From positions 1-46,446 of the forward strand of contig JAGCTY010000151.1 of the NCBI GenBank assembly GCA_017963105.1: 46,446 nt of DNA. The letters run 5' to 3'. Of this stretch, positions 22,784 through 31,043 are shown in pieces. Origin of the DNA: Lentisphaeria bacterium. GTDB lineage: Bacteria; Verrucomicrobiota; Lentisphaeria; Victivallales; UBA1829. Positions within the stretch are counted from its first letter, which is position 1; each line of letters opens with the position of its first letter. The notes below the pieces were generated by a model. It did no database searches, had not been told where the DNA came from, and saw nothing but the letters and a program-made list of their open reading frames with translations. The position numbers and the translations under genes were made by a program.

Positions 22784-22812
22784 ACTTTACACCCGTTTTC
22801 CGAAATTGTCAA
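22784..22812 (-). promoter_or_regulatory. trp operon promoter
   Basis: On the minus strand, TTGACA (22807-22812) and TAAAGT (22784-22789) are spaced by 17 bp. Transcription should start near 22777, almost at the leader ATG. Confidence 0.8.
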
Positions 22813-23001
22813 CCGGGATTCCCGACTTTTTTCGTCTTTTTTTGCGCCGTCCGACGTTACCATAATAATATTCACGCACGCGAGGCCGGGCAAAACACTT
22901 TTGTTTTTTTCGGGTTTCCGCACAATAAATGCACACGGGGAGCGTTAATTGATTTAGAAACGATACGAAATCAAACCTCTGAAAACTCAGGAGACACTGC
23001 C

Positions 23002-23487
23002 ATGAAAAACAACACCTCTTACAATACGCAAAACACCGGTTCGAAACTGAACACGACGACCCTCCTGGTCCTTGTCATCGCCGCCCTTCCGATCCTCCTC
23101 TTCGCGCTCACGAAGATGTTCCCGCCGACCGTGGATGCCACGGCGAAAGATACGGCCATCAGCGAGGCCGAGGCGAAGCGCACCAGCGCCGCGGAACGCC
23201 GTGCACAGCGCGCCGAAGAACGCAAGGCGAAGAAGGCTGAAAAGTCCGCCACCGCCACGGCGCAGCGCGGCATGGCCCCCGATCCGGGCGCATTCACCGC
23301 TCCGATGCCCCCGATGGAATTCAACGGATTCGACGGCGGTTTCGGCCCCGGCTTCGATAACGGCATGGCCATGGCTCCCGGCGGATTCGGCGGCGGCTTC
23401 GGCGGCCCCGGCATGGGCGGTTTCGGCGGCCCCGGCATGGGCGGTTTCGGCGGCCCCGGCATGGGCGGTTTCGGCGGCCCCTTCTGA
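23002..23487 (+). CDS. Membrane-anchored Ala/Lys- and Gly-rich protein
   Basis: A 161-residue protein with no enzyme motif. A polar N-terminus of about 18 residues precedes one membrane helix (TTLLVLVIAALPILLFALT). A basic Ala/Arg/Lys/Glu helix follows (residues 52-85, AERRAQRAEERKAKKAEK), then a Pro/Met/Phe/Gly-rich tail ending in three exact GGPGMGGF repeats. The tail should lie outside the cytoplasm if the positive N-in rule holds. CAGGAGA supports the ATG, and a strong terminator follows, so it is a single-gene unit. The role is unknown; it could be structural or surface-associated. Confidence 0.75.
   Translation: MKNNTSYNTQNTGSKLNTTTLLVLVIAALPILLFALTKMFPPTVDATAKDTAISEAEAKRTSAAERRAQRAEERKAKKAEKSATATAQRGMAPDPGAFTAPMPPMEFNGFDGGFGPGFDNGMAMAPGGFGGGFGGPGMGGFGGPGMGGFGGPGMGGFGGPF
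23401..23472 (+). repeat. Three exact 24-bp tandem repeats
   Basis: The 24-bp unit, encoding GGPGMGGF, is repeated at 23401, 23425 and 23449, with a partial fourth copy. Identity at the DNA level suggests recent slippage expansion. Confidence 0.9.
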
Positions 23488-23510
23488 TCCAGCCAATACT
23501 CGACAAACCA

Positions 23511-23543
23511 AGACCGGTTCCTCAAGGTTCCGGTCTTTTTTTA
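23511..23543 (+). terminator. Intrinsic terminator
   Basis: AGACCGG pairs with CCGGTCT, with an inner CC/GG pairing, and is followed by a T-run (23535-23542). It lies 24 bp after the Gly-rich gene. Confidence 0.88.
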
Positions 23544-23693
23544 TAGATAAAAACGGCAAAATCGAGGAAAGAATCGAACAATCGAAAAACATCCGGAAAA
23601 AAACTTGTTTTCCGCTAAGATTTCGTTGCCTTTCGAGTCAAATATACAGAAACATACTGAAACCAACAACCCGGAACCGCCAGAGGTGATTTT

Positions 23694-25049
23694 ATGAAAC
23701 TGTCTCCCCGTGTGCTCGCTTTTGTTGTCTGCGCCGTTTTCGCGGCATCGTCCCCGTTTCCTGCCGAATGCGCCGAGAAAGAAAACGGTGAACAGAAAGC
23801 TGCCGTCCTTGAAACGGCGGAATCAGCTTACTGGGACACTGCCCGATACGGTGAGCCCGGGCTCGAGCTTCCCAGGCTCATCAAAGAAGCGGCGAAGCGC
23901 GCGGACGCCGAATATCAGACGGTCGGCACCGTCAGGGTCTCGCGGATCGACGACGAATATTCCTCCAACAATCTCGATTTCATGTTCCTCGACGAATACG
24001 GCAAAATCCTCCGTTTCATCGAAGAAGTCGACAAGATCGCGCCGCGCCTGTTCTGGCGTCGCCTCGAACTTCGCGTCGACGCACCCAGCTTCCGCGCCAC
24101 GCCCCCGTCGCTGAAAATCCGCCTGACGGGGACGATCTGCGTCATCACAGACACTCCGGCAGACGGCGCCGCGGCGGCGGAAAAGCCGAAAAAGGAAGTG
24201 CCTTCCGCCGGCAACAGGGACGCGCTCTCCCTGTTGTACGATCTGTCCCTCTCGCTCCACAACGATGCGATCATGACCAGTTTCCGGCTCAACGAGAAGA
24301 CTTGCGATTTTCTGATCCAGGGCACCAATGCCTTCGCCTACCGCCCCCTGGAGAACAACGTCCCCGGCTGGGCGATCAGAAGAGTGCAGCAGAGGAATAT
24401 TACCGATTCCCTTTTCACGTTCACCGTATCCCTTGAAAAAGAAGAGAATTCGAAGCCGCGTGAGGACGGCATAACCCCGGAAAACAAAATCCTGACCATC
24501 GAGGCGCTGAATATTTTCGACCCGGAACGCGCTTCGAAAACGGACAAGCCGGCAAAGCCGACGGACCCCAAAGAGGAAATGATTCTCATCGGCACAACGT
24601 TCGTCGGCGACGTCTCCGCCGCCATCATCCTCCTGCGCGACCCGGACGGCAGGATCGCCGCCACCCTGAAGCAAAGAATGGCGGACGCGGCAGAGAAGAA
24701 GCGGCAGGCGGTCGAGAACCGCGACGAGCTCGCGGCCGTATACCGGACGCTCCAGCAGTCGCCGGACATCCCGAAGGAACAGGCCGAACAGGTCCGCCAG
24801 CGCATGGAACGTTACAATCAGGAAATCGAGCGCATTCGGGAACAGGAGATGGAACTCACCCTCCAGGGCTCTTACGCGGGAAAAACGGCCGCGACGATCG
24901 ACGATTCCGGCAAGCGGATCGTCAGCGTCGGCGATATGCTTCCCAACGGCTTCACGCTCAAAGCCGTGACCCGGACGACCGCCACGTTCACGCGCAACGG
25001 CGAAACCGTCGAGCTCACCTTGAGGGGAACCGAAGAAAAGAAGCCCTGA
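23694..25049 (+). CDS. Exported protein with PilO-like and PilP/GspC-like parts
   Basis: A 451-residue protein with a signal sequence (residues 1-26, ending PAECA). Residues 80-165 (LDFMFLDEYGKILRFIEEVDKIAPRLFWRRLELRV and the strand that follows) recall the PilO/GspM periplasmic fold. Residues 340-405 are a Glu/Arg/Gln coiled coil. The last 55 residues (RIVSVGDMLPNGFTLKAVTRTTATFTRNGETVELTLRG) look like the C-terminal domain of PilP or GspC. Such a fusion would belong to type IV pilus or type II secretion assembly. No pilus genes are next to it, so the assignment is tentative. Confidence 0.55.
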   Translation: MKLSPRVLAFVVCAVFAASSPFPAECAEKENGEQKAAVLETAESAYWDTARYGEPGLELPRLIKEAAKRADAEYQTVGTVRVSRIDDEYSSNNLDFMFLDEYGKILRFIEEVDKIAPRLFWRRLELRVDAPSFRATPPSLKIRLTGTICVITDTPADGAAAAEKPKKEVPSAGNRDALSLLYDLSLSLHNDAIMTSFRLNEKTCDFLIQGTNAFAYRPLENNVPGWAIRRVQQRNITDSLFTFTVSLEKEENSKPREDGITPENKILTIEALNIFDPERASKTDKPAKPTDPKEEMILIGTTFVGDVSAAIILLRDPDGRIAATLKQRMADAAEKKRQAVENRDELAAVYRTLQQSPDIPKEQAEQVRQRMERYNQEIERIREQEMELTLQGSYAGKTAATIDDSGKRIVSVGDMLPNGFTLKAVTRTTATFTRNGETVELTLRGTEEKKP

Positions 25050-25080
25050 CCGCGCCTCGAATCGAGCATGCCGACCGCCG

Positions 25081-25214
25081 GGAAGGCTGTGCCTTCACTG
25101 CGGATGTGCCCGGCTGCGATCGGGCACGGAAGACTGTGCCTTCTCTTCGGGTGTGCCCGGCTGCGATCGGGCACGGAAGACTGTGCCTTCTCTTCGGGTG
25201 TGCCCGGCTGCGCT
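25081..25214. repeat. 47-bp tandem repeat, three copies
   Basis: Units start at 25081, 25128 and 25175. Each holds GTGCCCG-loop-CGGGCAC (the last copy is degenerate) plus a CTGTGCC stretch. Copies 2 and 3 are nearly identical. They may form consecutive hairpins or act as a bidirectional terminator. Confidence 0.85.
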
Positions 25215-25263
25215 CGTCAGCTCTTTTTTCACGTTTTTTTGCCTGAAAAATGGGAATTCCAAC

Positions 25264-25291
25264 TTGATTTTTCCTTTTTTCGCGGTATTGT
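25264..25291 (+). promoter_or_regulatory. Candidate promoter of the GGCT-fold gene
   Basis: TTGATT (25264-25269) and TATTGT (25286-25291) have a 16-bp spacer. Use of it would give an untranslated leader of roughly 325 nt. Confidence 0.5.
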
Positions 25292-25568
25292 ATTGATAGC
25301 AGTTAATCCTCTTAATCCCACTACAAACCTCGTTCTACGCATTCCACCGCCATACCGGCGAAATCCCCCCTCTGATCGAAATGTACCCGGATTGTCTTTG
25401 CCCTTCCGGGTGTTTCTCCGTCGTTTCTTTCCTGCCGGGGATGATTTCGGGCTCATCGGTCCATCGGGCTTCGCCGCTCCGATGACCTGAGGCGCCCTTC
25501 CATTCGAATCCATCGCTCATCCCGGAGGGGAGCATTGTCTCCGCCGCCGCGGACCGTCCGTCTTTTCC

Positions 25569-25588
25569 AAGCCCGTTTTCGGGCTTTT
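25569..25588 (+). terminator. Terminator-like hairpin in the leader of the GGCT-fold gene
   Basis: AAGCCCG, a TTTT loop, CGGGCTT and then TTT lie 36 bp before the start codon. It could attenuate the gene or end upstream transcription. Confidence 0.6.
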
Positions 25589-25623
25589 CATCCATATTTT
25601 TACAGCTTCAAAGGAGAGTGAAC

Positions 25624-27225
25624 ATGATGAAAAACCGCGTGCTTTATTTCGCATACGGGCAGATGATGAACCCGGACTGTATGAAGAAGGTCTGCTCCCG
25701 CGCCAGAGCAGTTTGCACGGCCACGCTCAAAAACTACCGGCTCGCGGAACGCCGCTACGCCGATATCGATCCCGATCCCGCCTCGGAAGTCTACGGCATC
25801 CTGTACGCCGTCACGCCGGGCGACAGGAAGAAACTGGACCGGCATGCCGCCTCCATGGGCTTTGCGGAGATGGAAGTCGAGGTCGTATTCGGGGAGGAGA
25901 AGTACAAGGCGCTGACCAGCATGATGACGCCGGAAGGCAAGAAGAAGAACGACGGGAACCCATACGGAGAGGACTATATCCGTCAGTGCCGCAACGGCGC
26001 GCTCTGTTATCTGGCCCCGGATTCCTTCCGCTTTGTCAACGTCATCGTTTTCGGCCCCAGCATGACGGGCGAACCGGATGACACGTTCGAGAAACATGCG
26101 GTCGCCGCCAGGCCCTGCACCCTTACCGGGACGCTCTACGCTACGGATTACGGCTACCCCGTCTTCTCGCAGGAAGGAAACACGGTCGTCGAAGCCGAGT
26201 ATATCCGGATTCCGCGGGACATTCTGGAGGACTCGATCGACAGACTCATCGAGAGTCCGTTCACCATCAATTTCCTGGTCGCGAAAGCGCCCGACGGAAG
26301 CACGTTCGGCGGGTGGGCGGTCTGCATGGAGGAAAAGCTCCCGCACGTCAGGGGCATCGAATCCGGCTGCTGGAGAGCCCGCCGCAGACTCAGATACGAC
26401 GCCCTTGATTTCGTTCTCACCGGCATCGAATGCAGCGCGGAACTGAAGATCGATTTTTCCCAATGCACGATCAGCGCCGAGCTGCACCACACCCCGCCGG
26501 ACGGAGAGACGTATCTCAGAAAGGGGACCTGCCGCTTCGGCAAATACTGGCGGCGGGAGCTCCTGGCCGCGCTCCGGGAATGCCGTTTCGAACGCTGGCA
26601 GACGCGCTACAGCTCCAACGGGGATAAGGATCCGCTGTGGTACGTCGATCTGAAAAAAGGAGAAGACTCCGTCAAATTCATTCGCGGATCGGGCGTCATT
26701 CCGCTGAACTGGGACATGTTCAAAAACGTGTTCGCGCTCAGCCTCCGGCTCGCCTGCGGGAAGGAGTATTGTTCCGCCGAATCCGAATGGAGGACGCCGA
26801 AGGAAGACACATCCGCAGACCGGCAGGAGGAGAACGGGACCGGAAATCTCCCCGGACAGAACGCCGCACAGGTCACGCCTCCGCCCGGCGGTCCTGCCGA
26901 ACCGGCGAAAACGGAACCCGAAACGGAGACCAAATCCGCGCTCGAGGCCGGAATCTCCCCCCGCAAGCCCGAATCAGCGCCCGTGAAAAGCAGGAAGGCA
27001 AAGGAGCCCGCTCCCGAACTGGAACCCGAACTGCCGCTGTTCGACGGCGACGTCCCGTATTCCGCATCCGGCCTGCTCAAAGGCGAAACCAGGAACGATG
27101 CGGCCCCTGCCGGGTCCGAACCGGTCACGCCCGCCGAACAGAATCCCGGGGCGGGACAGAACGGACGGAATGACCTGTGTCCGAATCCCGAACCACCTCC
27201 CCCGGACAGCACGGACCGGAAATGA
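25624..27225 (+). CDS. Tandem gamma-glutamylcyclotransferase-fold protein with disordered tail
   Basis: The protein has 533 residues from the ATG at 25624 (AAGGAGAG upstream); a GTG two codons earlier is less likely. Residues 6-110 match the GGCT/AIG2 fold (YFAYGQMMNPDCM, YRLAERRYADI, EVYGILYAVTPGDRKKLDRH). A second GGCT-like segment follows (about 165-225, LTGTLYATDYGYPVF and TVVEAEYIRIPRDILE). Residues 255-380 form an unrecognised alpha/beta domain. The last 150 residues are Pro/Glu-rich and probably disordered. GGCT enzymes release 5-oxoproline from gamma-glutamyl compounds. YFAYGQ replaces the usual YxxYGSN, so activity is uncertain. It is cytoplasmic, with no partner genes nearby. Confidence 0.7.
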   Translation: MMKNRVLYFAYGQMMNPDCMKKVCSRARAVCTATLKNYRLAERRYADIDPDPASEVYGILYAVTPGDRKKLDRHAASMGFAEMEVEVVFGEEKYKALTSMMTPEGKKKNDGNPYGEDYIRQCRNGALCYLAPDSFRFVNVIVFGPSMTGEPDDTFEKHAVAARPCTLTGTLYATDYGYPVFSQEGNTVVEAEYIRIPRDILEDSIDRLIESPFTINFLVAKAPDGSTFGGWAVCMEEKLPHVRGIESGCWRARRRLRYDALDFVLTGIECSAELKIDFSQCTISAELHHTPPDGETYLRKGTCRFGKYWRRELLAALRECRFERWQTRYSSNGDKDPLWYVDLKKGEDSVKFIRGSGVIPLNWDMFKNVFALSLRLACGKEYCSAESEWRTPKEDTSADRQEENGTGNLPGQNAAQVTPPPGGPAEPAKTEPETETKSALEAGISPRKPESAPVKSRKAKEPAPELEPELPLFDGDVPYSASGLLKGETRNDAAPAGSEPVTPAEQNPGAGQNGRNDLCPNPEPPPPDSTDRK

Positions 27226-27242
27226 ACCGGAGATAAAAACGA

Positions 27243-27275
27243 GCCGGGGACAAGGGCTTTTACCCCGTCCCCGGC
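27243..27275 (-). terminator. Terminator of the GH43 (27311) gene
   Basis: GCCGGGGAC (27243-27251) pairs with GTCCCCGGC (27267-27275). On the minus strand TCGTTTTTA follows. The convergent GGCT-fold gene ends on its other side, so it may serve both. Confidence 0.8.
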
Positions 27276-27310
27276 CGCATGAAATGATTCCGGCAGAAAC
27301 TGACCACCGG

Positions 27311-29008
27311 TTATTTGTAGTGGAAATAATCGATGTCGACTGAACCGGCGTCCGCGTCGTCGTTGAACGTGTAGATGCCGATGCGGTCGCCGCGGTAGTT
27401 GCCCCACTGCAGGCGGTACGGCTCGCCGAACGGCGTGAAGTTCACGCCGTCGAGGCTGTAGGAATAGTGCGACACGCCGTCCAGCCCCCAGGTCGAACGG
27501 AACCAGATGTAGAACGCCGTCGCGAAATCCTTGCCTATCACTGCGCGGGCATACACATGGGCGGGCTTCCGGGCGAGTTCCGGGCCGCGTTCGATCCGGT
27601 CGTTGCGGCGGAACTCCACATGGAGTGTGTCGTCCTCCATGGCGACGCCGATGGCGGAATGGTCGGACGAGAAATGGCACAGGCCGGCTTTCTGCCCGTT
27701 CTCCATCCCGTCGACACACATCTTCACGATGACCTCGTTGAACGGCTTGCGGAAACTGCGCTGCGTGAGGGTGTTCCCCGCTTTCATCAGCTTGTTCTTT
27801 TCCAGCGGACGGAATGCTTTCAGAGTAAGCGTGCCGTCGTGCCGGATGGTGAAAAACTCCTCCCGCGGCTGGTAGTTCCACTGCCACTGGGGGTTGAGCT
27901 TCCCGTCCGTCCGGTCGAACTCGTCACTGGTCTGCAGATACGGTTTATCGGCGAGTGAAACGTTCTTTTCGCCTTCCGCGGCCGGGATCCTGCCCTCCCA
28001 CTGCATCGTGCCCATGCCGTCTTCCCCGACCTTCCCGATGATGGGCCAGCCGTCGATCCATGTCACGGGCAGCAGGCTCACGATGCGCCCGATCCAGTCG
28101 CCGTCGCCGTGGTGCGTGAGGAAATACCATTTGCCGTCCCTGCCCTGCACGATGCCGCCCTGGTTCGGCTCGTGGGCGTCCGCGCTGGCGTGGGCGAGCT
28201 GTTTTTCCTCGTCGTACGGGCCGGTCATCTTTTTGGCGCGCTTCGCCATCACGTAGCGCCCGATGCCGTTTTTGTGCTCGCTGAAGACGAGATAATACCA
28301 GTCGCCGACCTTGATGAGCTTGTTCGCCTCGCGGCCCCAGCCTTCGTTCAGCAGCACGCCTTTCGTGCGGTCGATCGTCTTCCCGTCCGGGGTCATCGGG
28401 AACATGTACGTCTTGTAGTTGTCCTTGAAACAGGTCCCCACGAAACACGCCGTGCCGTCCTCGTCCCACATGACCGTGCAGTCGTCCCAGCCGTTCTCGG
28501 CGAGCAGACATATGAGCGGTTCCCAGGGGCCCTCGGGCTTCGGCGCGCTGGTCATGAAGTACCCCTCGTCCGGCGTGCCGAAGAAGAGGTAGAACCGCCC
28601 GTCGTGATGCCGCAGCGTGCCCGCCCAGATTCCGCGTGCCGGACGGTCCATCTTCGTCCAGTTCAGCGCCTCGCCGATCTGGGTGAGATCGGGCACGGCG
28701 TTGCCGGCGATTCGCCAGTTCACCAGGTCCGTCGAATGGATGATCGTCATGCCGGGCGAGAACTGGAACGTGGAGGTAATGGCATAATAATCATCGCCGA
28801 CCCGGATGCAGTCCAGGTCGCTGTAGTCCGCGGGGATGACCGGGTTGAGGTACGTGCCGTTGCCGAGGTCACCCCAGCGGTCCCATTTACCCCACTCGCG
28901 TTTTTCCTGCGCGTTCGCGTTCGAGGCCAGCCCGGCGCACAGCGCGAGCGACGCGAGGACGGCGAAGGAAGCGGTTTTGATATGGTTCATCGTAAAGAAT
29001 CCGTTCAT
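27311..29008 (-). CDS. Secreted GH43 beta-xylosidase/arabinofuranosidase-like enzyme
   Basis: A 565-residue enzyme. A signal peptide covers residues 1-34 (ending ASNANAQ). The GH43 propeller starts at NPVIPADYSDLDCIRVGDDYY, with Asp in YSDLD as the likely base and FQFSPGMTIIHSTDLVNW as the family-typical next element. Catalytic Glu is probably in NEGWGREANKLIKVGDWYYL. Residues from about 370 (DEFDRTDGKLNPQWQWNYQP) form the C-terminal beta-sandwich of two-domain GH43 xylosidases. GAAAGGA supports the start at 29008. It lies 27 bp after the broken GH29 gene on the same strand, so both share a message. It probably removes xylose or arabinose from xylan fragments outside the cytoplasm. Confidence 0.9.
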   Translation of the reverse strand: MNGFFTMNHIKTASFAVLASLALCAGLASNANAQEKREWGKWDRWGDLGNGTYLNPVIPADYSDLDCIRVGDDYYAITSTFQFSPGMTIIHSTDLVNWRIAGNAVPDLTQIGEALNWTKMDRPARGIWAGTLRHHDGRFYLFFGTPDEGYFMTSAPKPEGPWEPLICLLAENGWDDCTVMWDEDGTACFVGTCFKDNYKTYMFPMTPDGKTIDRTKGVLLNEGWGREANKLIKVGDWYYLVFSEHKNGIGRYVMAKRAKKMTGPYDEEKQLAHASADAHEPNQGGIVQGRDGKWYFLTHHGDGDWIGRIVSLLPVTWIDGWPIIGKVGEDGMGTMQWEGRIPAAEGEKNVSLADKPYLQTSDEFDRTDGKLNPQWQWNYQPREEFFTIRHDGTLTLKAFRPLEKNKLMKAGNTLTQRSFRKPFNEVIVKMCVDGMENGQKAGLCHFSSDHSAIGVAMEDDTLHVEFRRNDRIERGPELARKPAHVYARAVIGKDFATAFYIWFRSTWGLDGVSHYSYSLDGVNFTPFGEPYRLQWGNYRGDRIGIYTFNDDADAGSVDIDYFHYK

Positions 29009-29035
29009 GATGTCATCCTTTCTGGCAATTCGTTA

Positions 29036-30628
29036 TTACTGCTCGAATTCGACTTCGTAGCAGAGCGAGATCCTGAGCGCGGGCTCGGCTTCGGGCGCGG
29101 TGATCGTGAGCACGCCGTTTTCATCGGTCGACTTCACGGCCTTCTCCGAGCCGAAGAGCTTCACATTCTTGACCGGTGCGTCGAGATTGGTCACGACGAC
29201 CGGCGCGCCGGGCTTCGGGATCAGGAGCGTGAAGACGTAGAGTTTGCCGTTCTTCGTGGTGAAGCGGAGGTCTTCGGTCGTGGCGGCCTTCCCCTGCCCT
29301 TCGTTGAATCCCTGGTCGCGGAGCGCGACGCCCGCGTCTTCGGACTGCGGACCCGCGCCGTATTTCTTCCAGGTCTCCGTGCCGTAGATGCCCTCGCCGT
29401 TGATCTTCAGCCATTCGCCGACACCCGCGCAGGCGGCGCGGACCTTCTCGTCCACCTCGCCGTTGCCGCGGATGGGCACGCTGAGGAGCAGGTTCCCGCC
29501 CTTGCTGACGATGTCGATGAGCATCCGCACGACCGTTTCCGGCGTCTTTTAGCCGTTGCGGTCGTAGATGCCGCGGTCGTAATGCCAGTTGCCGATGCAG
29601 GTGTCGGTCTGCCAGTGCGGCTTCACGATCTCGTTCGGCACGCCGCACTCGATGTCCCACACCATGCCCTTGCGCTGTTCCTCGTTCAGCACCTTGCTGC
29701 ACGCCACGACTTCCTGCCTCCCGTGGTTGAGCGCATACATCTTGTTGTAGTAATACGTGGTGAGCTCGATGCCGTCGTTGAATGTGGGGTAGAACGGCGC
29801 GACGGTATCGTCGTAGTACACGACCTCCGGCAGATAGTCGTCGATGAGCTGTTTATGGCGCTTCATGAACTTCGTTCGGTACACCTCGGACGGCGGCGGC
29901 ACGATGTTCGGGTCCCAGTTCCAGTGGCCGCTGTCCTTCGACGGCTCGTGCTGCTGCGCGTAAAGTTCCTGCGGATCGAGCCCCATCTCGCCCCACCAGG
30001 TCCCCGCGCCGTCCTCCTTCGTCAGCAGCCCGTCGTAGTTGCGCGACGTCTCGTACCAGTTCCAGGCGTGCGAGGCGTGGATGCTGACGCCCCAGTGAAG
30101 CCCGACGCCGCGCACGGCCTTGCTCCACTCGCCGATGATGTCGCGCTTCGGACCGACCCGGACGGAATTCCATTCCTGATACCTGCTGTCCCAAAGATCG
30201 AGGTTGTCGTGGTGGTTCGCGAGGGAGACGACGTACTTCGCCCCCATGCTCTTGAAGAGCTGCGCGAGCTCCTGAGGATTCCATTTGTCGGCCTTCCACT
30301 CGTGGATCACGTCCTTGAACCCGATCGTCTTCTGGTCGCCGTACTTCTCCCTGTGGCGGTTGAAATGCCAGTGGCTCGGGATATACATGTTCCGGGCATA
30401 CCAGTCGCCGGATTCCGGCTCACACTGCGGCCCCCAGTGCGTGAAGACGCCGAACTTCGCGTCCTTGTACCATTGCGGCGTCTGATAGTTCGCCTCCATG
30501 GATTCGAGCGTGGGGGCGAACAGCGGTTCGACTTTTTCCTCGTCGCAGGACGGCAAGACGGTCGCGGCGGCCGCGGCAAGGAGGATCACGACGGCGGGCA
30601 AAGCATTTTTGAGGGAGAAACGTTTCAT
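29036..30628 (-). pseudogene. GH29 alpha-L-fucosidase interrupted by an in-frame stop
   Basis: The frame encodes a GH29 lipoprotein (signal peptide, lipobox TVLPSC) very similar to the intact copy at 37916-39496. At 29549-29551 (minus strand) TAA sits where the paralogue has the Tyr codon of RGDYKSA. The flanking frame is unbroken, so one TAC-to-TAA change is enough. The first part (about 360 residues) retains WYKDAKFGVFTHWG, HHDNLDLWDS and the presumed nucleophile region EVVYYDDT. The second part begins at LIDIVSKGGNLLLSV, and an ATG at 29530 could restart translation. Otherwise the gene looks healthy, so the change is recent, or is a sequencing error. It shares a message with the GH43 gene behind it. 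Confidence 0.88.
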
Positions 30629-30685
30629 CGGGCGTCTTTCGTTTGGTTCGGGGTTGGATTTTCGGATTGTTTTCAATACGGAGAA

Positions 30686-30714
30686 ACAATAGCACGGAAT
30701 CTGCCTTTTTTCAA
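30686..30714 (-). promoter_or_regulatory. Promoter of the GH29/GH43 operon
   Basis: On the minus strand, TTGAAA (30709-30714) and TATTGT (30686-30691) are spaced by 17 bp. The core TTGAAAAAAGGCA is shared with the GH115 promoter. Confidence 0.7.
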
Positions 30715-30734
30715 CGTTGCCGGAATCATTTTTT

Positions 30735-30785
30735 CACGTAAATTTCACGTTAAATCTACAGTTAAATCATATCTTTAACGTTAGA
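30735..30785. promoter_or_regulatory. Cluster of ACGTTAA-like sites
   Basis: CACGTAAA, CACGTTAAA and CAGTTAAA follow each other at 11-12 bp steps, and TTTAACGTTAG lies nearby. The same words occur before the intact GH29 gene at 37789-37806, so a common regulator of the glycosidase genes is likely. Confidence 0.55.
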
Positions 30786-30875
30786 TAACCGTCGTTTCCT
30801 TCCGGCTGGCCGACGCATCTGTTCCGGGCCGTGTCTGTCCCCCCGTCCATATTCGAAGAAAAGAGCGCCTCATAC

Positions 30876-30904
30876 TTGCATTTTTCAGTTCAATGGAGTA
30901 TATT
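30876..30904 (+). promoter_or_regulatory. Promoter of tRNA-Val and aspS
   Basis: TTGCAT (30876-30881) and TATATT (30899-30904) are spaced by 17 bp. They lie 20 bp before the tRNA. Confidence 0.75.
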
Positions 30905-30923
30905 ATAAGATATATTGTGTTAT

Positions 30924-30997
30924 GGGCGATTAGCTCAGCTGGTTAGAGCGTCATGCTTACACCGTGAATGTCGGCGGTTCGAACCCGTCATCGCCCA
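30924..30997 (+). tRNA. tRNA-Val (anticodon TAC)
   Basis: The full cloverleaf is visible. The acceptor stem is GGGCGAT/ATCGCCC and the D-arm is GCTC/GAGC. The anticodon stem is TCATG/CGTGA with loop CTTACAC (anticodon TAC), and the T-arm is GGCGG-TTCGAAC-CCGTC. The discriminator is A and CCA is not encoded. It lies 46 bp before aspS and is probably processed from the same transcript. Confidence 0.95.
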
Positions 30998-31043
30998 TGT
31001 TTTTCTGTTTTTCAACCCATTCAGATACAACGGAGAACGAATC

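Larger units (their letters stand above)
25050..25623. other. 570-bp non-coding stretch
   Basis: It contains a 47-bp hairpin repeat in three copies (25081-25214), a candidate promoter (25264-25291) and a terminator-like hairpin (25569-25588) close to the next gene's ribosome-binding site. The intervening 270 bp shows no supported gene; frames on either strand lack ribosome-binding sites and protein-like composition. Confidence 0.6.
30677..30923. other. Divergent control region between GH29 pseudogene and tRNA-Val
   Basis: It holds the leftward GH29 promoter (30686-30714), a cluster of ACGTTAA-like words (30735-30785) and the rightward tRNA promoter (30876-30904). No gene is seen. Confidence 0.6.

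Noticed and set aside
29549..29551. Programmed recoding (selenocysteine or pyrrolysine) at the GH29 stop
   Set aside because: The codon is TAA, which neither system uses. The paralogue has Tyr there, so a TAC-to-TAA change is simpler.
30924..30997. tRNA-Val as an integration site
   Set aside because: No tyrosine or serine integrase gene and no repeated tRNA 3' end are visible, and the neighbouring genes are host-type on both sides.
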